Positions 58,011 through 64,000 of a stretch of DNA of 64,000 nucleotides are shown here, in pieces; the first letter of the stretch is position 1, and every line of letters begins with the position of its first letter. A program made the translations under genes and the position numbers. Source of the stretch: Novosphingobium mangrovisedimenti (GTDB lineage: Bacteria > Pseudomonadota > Alphaproteobacteria > Sphingomonadales > Sphingomonadaceae); contig NZ_JANZXA010000013.1 of NCBI RefSeq assembly GCF_025153475.1, forward strand, positions 62,001 to 126,000. The letters run 5' to 3'. The notes beneath the pieces were generated by a model. The model searched no databases. It worked only from the letters and a program-made list of their open reading frames with translations, and was not told the origin of the DNA.

Positions 58011-58619
58011 ATGCTCAAGTCGGAGCTGATAGAGCGCGCGGCCCGGTTCCGCAGCGCGGAGGGGGACCCCTCCCGAAGTCTTTCCGACTGTCCTGCCCTG
58101 GTGCTGAATGCGGACTACACGCCGCTTTCCTACTATCCGCTGAGCCTGTGGCCCTGGCAGACCGCGATCAAGGCGGTCGTGCTCGAACGGGTGGACATCG
58201 TTTCCACGTATGGCCGGGCCGTGCACAGCCCCAGCTGGACGATGCAGATCCCCTCGGTGATCGCGCTGCGCCAGTACGTGAAGCCCAACGAGTTTCCGGC
58301 CTTCACCCGCTTCAACGTGTTCCTGCGCGACCGGTTTTCGTGCCAGTACTGCGGCAGCCCGCACAACCTCACCTTCGACCACGTGATCCCGCGCCGTCTG
58401 GGCGGTAAGACGAGCTGGGAAAATATCCTCACCGCCTGCGCGCCGTGCAACCTCAGGAAAGGCGGTCGCACGCCCAAGCAGGCGAACATGCCTCCGCTGG
58501 TCCAGCCGATCCGGCCGACGAGCTGGCACTTGCAGGAACGCGGGAAGGGCTTTCCGCCCAACTATCTCCACGAAACCTGGCGCGACTGGCTCTACTGGGA
58601 CATCGAGCTGGAGGAATAG
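58011..58619 (+). CDS. HNH endonuclease
   Basis: A 202-residue protein with a C-terminal HNH nuclease domain (about 105-160). Zinc-type cysteines in CQYCG, the catalytic FDHVIPRRLGG, an Asn in WENILTACAPCNLRKGG, and the paired CxxC are visible. The N-terminal half (LVLNADYTPLSYYPLSLW) is typical of stand-alone bacterial HNH proteins, whose role is unknown. A strong CAGGAGG site precedes the ATG. Such proteins are common in Alphaproteobacteria and not necessarily part of a defence system. Confidence 0.88.
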   Translation: MLKSELIERAARFRSAEGDPSRSLSDCPALVLNADYTPLSYYPLSLWPWQTAIKAVVLERVDIVSTYGRAVHSPSWTMQIPSVIALRQYVKPNEFPAFTRFNVFLRDRFSCQYCGSPHNLTFDHVIPRRLGGKTSWENILTACAPCNLRKGGRTPKQANMPPLVQPIRPTSWHLQERGKGFPPNYLHETWRDWLYWDIELEE

Positions 58620-58624
58620 CGCTG

Positions 58625-59890
58625 TCAGTGCAGCGTCTCCGTTGAGGTTTCCTGGGCTCCGGTATCCACCGCGCTCGTCACTGCCACGTCCATCGTCACG
58701 TTGCCGACGGTGCGCATGATGTCGGGCAGCATTTCCACCGCGACCAGAATGCCCAGCGGCCAGAGCGGCACACCCATGGCTGCGGCGATCGGCCCGGTGG
58801 AGGCGATGAAGCTGACGGTTCCGGGCAGCGATACGGTGCCGAAGGTCGTGACGAAGGCGACCAGCACACCCGCCGCGATGGCCATGGGGGTCAGTTCGTG
58901 CCCGGCCAGCTGCGCGGCGTAGATGGCGACGCCCACGTTCATCGCCGGTCCGGTCGCGCGGAACAGCGTGACGGCCAGCGGCAGGACGAACTCGCTCGTC
59001 GTGGTCTCGACATCCAGCTTGCGGCACGAGGCCAGCATCGCGGGCAGGCTCGCCAGCGAGCTTTGCGTCGAGATCGCGACCACCTGGGCCGGCAGTATGG
59101 CCCGCGCGAAAGCGCCCAGGCCCTTGCGCCCGACCGTCATGGCGAGCGGGTAGGCGCCGAGCAGGAACAGCGCGCCCAGCGATGCGACCAGCACGATGTA
59201 GTGCGCCAGCGCGCCGATCGCCGCCGCGCCGCTAGAGGCAGCCAGCGTCAGGCCCAGCGCGAAGACGCCGAGTGGCGCGACGGCCAGAACCCAGCCGATC
59301 ACCACGATCATGGCGCCGGCAAGACCTTCAAATAACAGAGAAAGTTGGCGGCGTGGTTCCTCGGCGAGACGCGTGGCGGCGGTCGCGAACAGGGCGACGA
59401 AGACGATGACCGGCAGCATGGCGTCGTCGGCCGCGGCGGTGAAGACATTGGTGGGCAGCAGCGAGCCGAGGAAGTCGCCGAGGCCGGGAAGGGCACTGCC
59501 GGGCGCGGCGGTGCCTTGCGGCATGGCAATCTCCGGCGCGGGAAACAGCGCCAGGAGCACCGGCATCAACAGGCCGCCGACCACAGCGCTGGCTGCCAGT
59601 ACGCCGACGATCAGGCCCAGCGTGCGCCGCGCCATAGCACCCGCATGAGCCGCCGCGGCGGTCTCGATGATGCCGGTGAACAGGAGGCCGATCACCAGCG
59701 GCAGGATCGTCATTTTCAGCGCCTTGAGCCAGAAGGCGCCCAGCGGTTCGGCGATCGCAAGCAGCGGAGGCAATACCGCCGTGTCCCCGAGCGCGAGGCC
59801 CAGGATCAGACCGGCGATCAGGCCGCCCAGCGTCAGCATGCCCGGTACGCGGATTTCGGGCATTCGCCCGGCGCTGCTGGTTTGATTCAT
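58625..59890 (-). CDS. Dicarboxylate/amino acid:cation symporter (SDF family)
   Basis: A 421-residue membrane protein with eight helices and two re-entrant hairpins. The SDF signatures are seen: the first hairpin serine-rich motif as ISTQSSLASLPAML, and the later ATGPAMNVGVAIYA with the conserved Asn/Asp site. It imports C4-dicarboxylates, glutamate or related substrates with protons or sodium. Length normal. The ATG at 59890 follows an AGGGGCGG site. It converges with the HNH gene, stops 5 bases apart. Confidence 0.9.
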   Translation of the reverse strand: MNQTSSAGRMPEIRVPGMLTLGGLIAGLILGLALGDTAVLPPLLAIAEPLGAFWLKALKMTILPLVIGLLFTGIIETAAAAHAGAMARRTLGLIVGVLAASAVVGGLLMPVLLALFPAPEIAMPQGTAAPGSALPGLGDFLGSLLPTNVFTAAADDAMLPVIVFVALFATAATRLAEEPRRQLSLLFEGLAGAMIVVIGWVLAVAPLGVFALGLTLAASSGAAAIGALAHYIVLVASLGALFLLGAYPLAMTVGRKGLGAFARAILPAQVVAISTQSSLASLPAMLASCRKLDVETTTSEFVLPLAVTLFRATGPAMNVGVAIYAAQLAGHELTPMAIAAGVLVAFVTTFGTVSLPGTVSFIASTGPIAAAMGVPLWPLGILVAVEMLPDIMRTVGNVTMDVAVTSAVDTGAQETSTETLH

Positions 59891-59980
59891 GCCGCCCCTG
59901 AATTTCGTTGCAGGGCGTGACATTAGCAAGCCGGCGCGACATAGCAATTTGTCAGCACTTCCGGGATAGTGGGCCCCATC

Positions 59981-61321
59981 ATGAGCAAACAGTTCTTCGG
60001 TACCGACGGCATTCGCGGCCGCACCAACCAGGGCGCGATGACCGCCGCCACCGCCATGAAGGTCGGCCAGGCGGCCGGCACCCGCTTCCTGCGCGGCACC
60101 CACCGGCACCGCGTGGTGATCGGCAAGGATACGCGCTTGTCGGGCTACATGCTGGAAAACGCAATGGTCGCGGGCTTTACCAGCGTGGGCATGGACGTGG
60201 TGCTGCTCGGCCCGATGCCGACCCCGGCAGTCGCCCTGCTGACGCGCGAGTTGCGCGCGGACGTGGGCGTGATGATCTCGGCCAGCCACAACCCCTACGA
60301 GGACAACGGCATCAAGCTGTTCGGTCCCGACGGCTTCAAGCTGTCCGACGAGGATGAGCTGGCCATCGAGAAGATGCTCGGCGAGGATCTCGCACTGGCC
60401 GCCAGCGAGGATATAGGCCGGGCGCGGCGCATCGAAGATGCGCGCGGGCGCTATATCCACGCGGTCAAGGGCTCGCTGCCCAGCACGGTGCGGCTCGACG
60501 GTCTCAAGATCGCGGTCGATTGCGCCAATGGCGCGGCTTATCAGGTCGCGCCGTCGGCCTTCTGGGAACTGGGCGCCGAGATCGTCGCGGTGGGCGTCTC
60601 GCCCAACGGCAAGAACATCAACAAGGCCTGCGGCTCTACCCATCCGGGCCTGCTGCAGGAGACGGTGGTGTCCTCGGGCGCCGACATCGGCATTGCGCTC
60701 GATGGCGATGCCGACCGGCTTATCGTCGTCGACGAGAAGGGCCAGACCGTGGACGGCGACCAGATCATGGCGCTGATCGGCAGCCAGCTTGCCGCGCGCG
60801 GGGACCTGCGCGGTGGCGGCGTGGTGGCGACGGTCATGTCGAACCTCGGGCTCGAGCGGTTCCTGCAGGGGCAGGGGCTGACGCTCGAACGCACCAAGGT
60901 GGGCGACCGCCACGTGCTCGAACGCATGAAGACCGGCGGTTTCAATGTCGGCGGCGAACAGTCGGGGCACATGATCCTGCTCGATCATGCGACGACCGGG
61001 GACGGTACCGTGGCGGCGCTGCAGGTGCTGGCCGCGCTGGTCCAGTCGGGCAAGCGCGCGAGCGAGCTGCTGCACCTCTTCGATCCGGTCCCGCAACTGC
61101 TGCGCAACGTGCGCTTTTCGGGCGGCAAGCCGCTCGAAGCGGCGAGCGTTCAGGCGGCGATAGCAGATGCCGAGGCTTCGCTCGATGGCAAGGGACGGCT
61201 GGTGATCCGCCCTTCGGGCACCGAACCGGTGATCCGCGTGATGGCCGAAGGCGACGATGCCGGCGAAGTGGAGGCGGCCGTCGCCTCGATCTGCGCGGCG
61301 ATCGAGGAGGCGGCGGTATAA
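59981..61321 (+). CDS. glmM: Phosphoglucosamine mutase
   Basis: A 446-residue enzyme that interconverts glucosamine-6-phosphate and glucosamine-1-phosphate for peptidoglycan and lipopolysaccharide. The N-terminal FGTDGIRG, the phosphoserine loop ISASHNPYEDNG (Ser102), the metal motif DGDADR and the C-terminal RPSGTEPVIRV are all present. The ATG at 59981 gives MSKQFFGTDGIRG. Its TAA overlaps the ATG of the DUF1272 gene. Confidence 0.97.
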   Translation: MSKQFFGTDGIRGRTNQGAMTAATAMKVGQAAGTRFLRGTHRHRVVIGKDTRLSGYMLENAMVAGFTSVGMDVVLLGPMPTPAVALLTRELRADVGVMISASHNPYEDNGIKLFGPDGFKLSDEDELAIEKMLGEDLALAASEDIGRARRIEDARGRYIHAVKGSLPSTVRLDGLKIAVDCANGAAYQVAPSAFWELGAEIVAVGVSPNGKNINKACGSTHPGLLQETVVSSGADIGIALDGDADRLIVVDEKGQTVDGDQIMALIGSQLAARGDLRGGGVVATVMSNLGLERFLQGQGLTLERTKVGDRHVLERMKTGGFNVGGEQSGHMILLDHATTGDGTVAALQVLAALVQSGKRASELLHLFDPVPQLLRNVRFSGGKPLEAASVQAAIADAEASLDGKGRLVIRPSGTEPVIRVMAEGDDAGEVEAAVASICAAIEEAAV

Positions 61322-61548
61322 TGGCTCTCGAAATGCGCCCCGATTGCGAACGCTGCGGCACGGACCTGCCCGCCGAGGCCCCCGGCGCCTTCGTCTGCAG
61401 TTTCGAGTGCACGTTCTGCGCCGAATGCGCGGAGGATCTGGACGACCGCTGCCCCAATTGCGGCGGCGAACTGGTCGATCGGCCGACACGGGCGAAGAAG
61501 CACCACGCCGCGCATCCGCCTTCGACCGTGCGGCACTACAAGGGGTGA
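61321..61548 (+). CDS. DUF1272 zinc-ribbon protein
   Basis: A 75-residue protein. Eight cysteines form ribbon-like pairs: CERC, then FVCSFECTFCAECAED and CPNCGGEL, as in the DUF1272 family. It probably binds one or two zincs; the function is unknown. The start overlaps the glmM stop (TAATG), so it is translationally coupled to glmM. Confidence 0.87.
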   Translation: MALEMRPDCERCGTDLPAEAPGAFVCSFECTFCAECAEDLDDRCPNCGGELVDRPTRAKKHHAAHPPSTVRHYKG

Positions 61549-61564
61549 GGTTGCGCCAGTCGCG

Positions 61565-61635
61565 CTTCGACAAGCTCGGCACGAGCGGTTAGGGGACTTC
61601 ACACCCACCCCTCGCTCATCCTGAGCTTGTCGAAG
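61565..61635. repeat. Palindromic intergenic repeat of a second type
   Basis: A 71-base element with 13-base perfect outer arms CTTCGACAAGCTC and GAGCTTGTCGAAG, plus a smaller inner complementarity (GAGCG / CGCTC). It lies between the DUF1272 stop and thiD. Such CTTCGACAAGCTC palindromes occur in many intergenic copies in sphingomonads, as I recall; the role is unknown. Only one copy is in this window. Confidence 0.8.
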
Positions 61636-61662
61636 GATGCCCGCGCGCACTAGCGTACTGTC

Positions 61663-62415
61663 ATGAAGCCACCCCGTATCCTCTCCATCGCCGGGTCCGA
61701 CAGCTCGGGCGGTGCCGGTATCCAGGCGGACATCAAGACGATCACGATGCTCGGCGGCTATGCGATGACCGCGATCACCGCGATCACCGCGCAGAATACG
61801 CGCGAGGTAACGATGGTAGAGGCGCTTTCCCCTGCAATGGTGGGCGCGCAGATCGATGCCTGTGTGTCCGACATCGGGGTGGATGCGGTGAAGATCGGCA
61901 TGCTGGGCTCGGCGGCGATTGCCGGGGCGGTGGCGGATCGGCTCGAATCGCTCGGCGTGCCTGTCGTGTTCGATCCGGTGATGATTTCCACCAGCGGCAC
62001 GATGCTCGCCGATGATGCGACGATCGCCGCGTTCGAGCGGCTGATGCAGCTGGCCACCCTGACCACGCCCAACATTGCCGAACTGGAAGCGCTGGGGGGC
62101 GACGGGGCGATGCGCGCGCGCGATGTTGCCTACCTCGCCAAGGGCGGTGATGCGCAGGGCGATGTGGTGCAGGACCGGCTGGTCCTGCCTGGCCACGCCC
62201 CGGTTGCCTGGAGCGCGCCGCGCATCGTCACGCGGCACAACCATGGCACCGGCTGCACGCTTTCAAGCGCGATCGCCACCGGTCTGGGCGCGGGGCTCGC
62301 GCTGGAGGACGCGATCGCACGCGGGCGCGAATTCGTCCGCGCGGCGCTGAAGGCCGCGCCCGGCTTTGGCGCCGGGCACGGGCCGATGGGACATCAGGCG
62401 GTCCGTCAGGCGTGA
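61663..62415 (+). CDS. thiD: Hydroxymethylpyrimidine/phosphomethylpyrimidine kinase
   Basis: A 250-residue ribokinase-like enzyme that phosphorylates HMP twice in thiamine synthesis. The N-terminal SIAGSDSSGGAGIQADIKT, the substrate motif VKIGMLGS, and the catalytic NHGTGCTLSSAIAT are clear. No TPP riboswitch is seen upstream; the 114-base leader is largely the palindromic repeat. A second palindrome follows its stop. Confidence 0.95.
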   Translation: MKPPRILSIAGSDSSGGAGIQADIKTITMLGGYAMTAITAITAQNTREVTMVEALSPAMVGAQIDACVSDIGVDAVKIGMLGSAAIAGAVADRLESLGVPVVFDPVMISTSGTMLADDATIAAFERLMQLATLTTPNIAELEALGGDGAMRARDVAYLAKGGDAQGDVVQDRLVLPGHAPVAWSAPRIVTRHNHGTGCTLSSAIATGLGAGLALEDAIARGREFVRAALKAAPGFGAGHGPMGHQAVRQA

Positions 62416-62431
62416 TCGTCTTCCCGTGAAT

Positions 62432-62512
62432 CGTCATTGCGATACCCGCAGGGCCGCGGCAATCCAGGGCAACGACAACGCTCTGGATTGCTTCGCTACG
62501 CTCGCAATGACG
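62432..62512. repeat. Palindromic intergenic repeat, copy B (inverted relative to copy A)
   Basis: An 81-base element beginning 16 bases after the thiD stop. Outer arms CGTCATTGCGAT and CTCGCAATGACG have one mismatch; inner arms CAATCCAG / CTGGATTG are perfect. Its reverse complement aligns with copy A (55011-55093) through all parts, including the asymmetric segments, except for the central loop (15 versus 17 bases). It lies between convergent thiD and the LOG-family gene. Confidence 0.85.
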
Positions 62513-62546
62513 AATACTTCATTCAAAGGCGATCGGACTTCAGGGC

Positions 62547-63419
62547 CTACCCGCAGTCCAGATCGTAGAATCGCTGGATCACGTTCCAGCCCTCGTCCGC
62601 CGTTTCGCACCAGTGGAACAGGTCGAGGTCGCGGCGATTGATCGTGCCTTCCTCTGCCAGCGCCTCGAAATTGATGATGCGGTTCCAGTACTCGCGGCCA
62701 TAGAGCAGGATCGGGATCGGCTTCATCTTGCCCGTCTGCATCAGCGTGAGCAGTTCGAGCAGTTCGTCGAGCGTGCCGAACCCGCCGGGAAAGACCGCTA
62801 CCGCGCGGGCACGCAGGACGAAGTGCATCTTCCTCAGCGCGAAGTAGTGGAACTGGAACGAGAGGCGCGGCGTCACCCAGGGGTTGGGCTCCTGCTCGTG
62901 CGGCAGGACGATGTTGAGGCCGAGCGATTCCGCACCCGCTTCGGCGGCGCCGCGGTTGGCCGCCTCCATGATCGACGGGCCGCCGCCCGAGCACACGACG
63001 AACTGGCGCATGCCCTTTTCGACCACCGCGCACTCGCTGGCGAGCCGGGCGAGGCGGCGCGCTTCCTCATAGTACTTGGACTTGGCCGCGAGGCGCTCGG
63101 CAATGGCCTGTTCCTCTTCAGTCCTCTCCTGCGCCAGAAAGGCGTCGAGGTTTTCGGGCGAAGGGATGCGCGCGGATCCGTAGAACACCAGGGTCGAGCC
63201 GATCTGGGCTTCCTCGATCAGTGTTTCCGCCTTGAGCAGCTCCAGCTGGAAACGCACCGGTCGCAGATCATCGCGCAGCAGGAAATCGGTGTCGCGGAAG
63301 GCCAGGCGATAGGAGGGGTGCACGGTCTGGCGCGTGCCGCTCTGCCTGTCGGCAAAGCCGACTTCCTGCTCGGCCTTGTAGAAGCGGCGATCGGTGAGGG
63401 GCTTTTCTTCTTCTGTCAT
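62547..63419 (-). CDS. LOG-family protein (cytokinin riboside phosphoribohydrolase-like)
   Basis: A 290-residue TIGR00730-type protein. The catalytic signature PGGFGTLDEL and the upstream GGGPSIMEAANRGAAEAG are present. LOG proteins release the base from nucleoside monophosphates; many bacterial members act on AMP or cytokinin ribosides. It is longer than the 190-residue minimal LOG, with an N-terminal extension (about 1-70) of unknown role. The ATG at 63419 is chosen. It is divergent from the LD-carboxypeptidase gene. Confidence 0.87.
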   Translation of the reverse strand: MTEEEKPLTDRRFYKAEQEVGFADRQSGTRQTVHPSYRLAFRDTDFLLRDDLRPVRFQLELLKAETLIEEAQIGSTLVFYGSARIPSPENLDAFLAQERTEEEQAIAERLAAKSKYYEEARRLARLASECAVVEKGMRQFVVCSGGGPSIMEAANRGAAEAGAESLGLNIVLPHEQEPNPWVTPRLSFQFHYFALRKMHFVLRARAVAVFPGGFGTLDELLELLTLMQTGKMKPIPILLYGREYWNRIINFEALAEEGTINRRDLDLFHWCETADEGWNVIQRFYDLDCG

Positions 63420-63513
63420 GTCCGTTCCATGGCCGTTCGCGGGCGCGCCGTCGAGAGGCCATGCGGGCGTGGCCCCTTGCACGCCCGGCGCCAGCCTCTA
63501 GCATCCCGGCGTG

Positions 63514-64000
63514 ATGTTGACCCGACGCCAGGCAGTCGCGGGGCTCGGTGCCGCCGCTCTTCCCTTCTCCGCTTCGCTGACGCGAGCCACCGCCTTGCCG
63601 GCGCCAGTCGGCGCGCCGACAAGGCCGCCGCGCCTGCGCGAGGGGGACGTGCTCGGACTCGTCGCACCGGCAGGTTTCATCGCCGATCGGTTCGGTCTGG
63701 CCGAAATCGAGGAGACGGTACGTGCCATGGGGCTCGTGCCCCGGTCGGCGCCGCACCTGCTGGCGCGCGAGGGCTACCTTGCCGGCTCGGACGAGGCGCG
63801 TGCGCGCGATCTCATGGCGATGTTCGAGGACGACGGGGTACGCGCGGTCATGGCGGTGCGCGGCGGCTGGGGCTCGGCGCGGCTCCTGCCCCATCTCGAT
63901 TTCGCGGCGATCGCGCGCAAGCCCAAGCTGTTTACGGGTTTCAGCGACAATACCGCGCTCCATCTGGCGCTGGCGGCGCGCACCGGGGTGCACAGCATCC
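63514..64000 (+). CDS. LD-carboxypeptidase (S66 family), N-terminal part, runs off the window
   Basis: The frame is open from ATG 63514 to the window end (162 residues seen). A Tat-like signal (LTRRQAVAGLGAAALPFSAS) comes first. The S66 fold follows: LREGDVLGLVAPAG, then AVRGGWGSARLLPHLDF and GFSDNTALH, where the Ser is the catalytic nucleophile. These enzymes remove the terminal D-Ala of murein tetrapeptides during wall recycling. The Glu and His of the triad lie beyond the window. Confidence 0.85.
   Translation, partial: MLTRRQAVAGLGAAALPFSASLTRATALPAPVGAPTRPPRLREGDVLGLVAPAGFIADRFGLAEIEETVRAMGLVPRSAPHLLAREGYLAGSDEARARDLMAMFEDDGVRAVMAVRGGWGSARLLPHLDFAAIARKPKLFTGFSDNTALHLALAARTGVHSI

Noticed and set aside
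58011..58619. HNH gene as part of a defence island
   Set aside because: It is a short stand-alone HNH protein of a widespread type, flanked by housekeeping genes, with no methylase, helicase or toxin-antitoxin partner.
58625..61582. A 985-codon leftward open frame antisense to glmM and running into the symporter
   Set aside because: Only the part from 59890 on encodes a recognisable protein (SDF symporter). The rest is an antisense frame of glmM, common in GC-rich DNA.
61549..61662. TPP riboswitch upstream of thiD
   Set aside because: No CUGAGA core is seen; the leader is mostly a palindromic repeat.

Overview
The window looks like an ordinary chromosomal stretch of a high-GC alphaproteobacterium, most likely in the Sphingomonadales (Novosphingobium/Sphingomonas-like). 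This rests on the gene order around hemE, the CarD and DUF1013/TrcR regulators, the small families DUF1192, DUF1491, DUF2093 and DUF1272, and the rare codon-poor, GC-rich genes. It is almost fully coding. I see no tRNA or rRNA gene, transposase, prophage or CRISPR array.

The most important region is the 340-base gap at 9129-9468. It lies between ppsR (DUF299) and hemE, the same pair that flanks the chromosomal origin in Caulobacter and Rickettsia. It holds five DnaA-box-like 9-mers, three GANTC sites and one 27-base AT tract in an otherwise GC-rich sequence, so it is very probably oriC. Left of it an operon-like block runs leftward: ppsR-maf-aroE-coaE-dnaQ-hpf-ptsN-thioesterase-DUF1491. Right of it hemE-hemJ-rho-terC run rightward.

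Layout. 1-4.8 kb: a thioesterase tail, ferredoxin, CBS protein, erpA-xth, cell-wall hydrolase. 4.3-9.1 kb: the leftward replication-proximal block. 9.5-13.5 kb: haem synthesis, Rho, TerC. 13.6-19.3 kb: envelope proteins, free-Met-sulfoxide reductase, a sorbosone-dehydrogenase-like protein, a DUF815 ATPase, Sua5 and carD. 19.7-22.9 kb: ferredoxin, S4 protein and a SUV3-like helicase, all leftward. 23-27.8 kb: an M23 peptidase, hemB, two overlapping GNATs, gamma-carbonic anhydrase, DUF167. 27.8-32.7 kb leftward: a SulP carrier, a truncated haemoglobin with an upstream FNR/FixK-type box, clpA and DUF1192. 32.8-37.1 kb rightward: quinone oxidoreductase, GST, trcR, acyl-CoA ligase. 37-43.6 kb: unknown proteins, adenosine kinase, a DnaQ-fold exonuclease lacking a standard start codon, purD/xseA. 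43.6-51.6 kb: M23 peptidase, phytase-like protein, rpmB, tadA, a low-GC orphan ORF, RNase T2, nadC, maeB. 51.7-64 kb: mutS, hydroxyacyl-CoA dehydrogenase, pduO, a HIG1-type protein, gluQRS, HNH, an SDF symporter, glmM, thiD, a LOG protein and the start of an LD-carboxypeptidase.

Three palindromic intergenic elements (55.0, 61.6 and 62.4 kb) and an 18-base tandem repeat (57.8 kb) cluster in the last 9 kb. Two of the palindromes are the same asymmetric element in opposite orientation. Functionally the window is mostly housekeeping: replication, repair (xth, mutS, xseA, dnaQ-type), tetrapyrrole synthesis (hemB, hemE, hemJ), translation quality, protein turnover (clpA) and the cell envelope.
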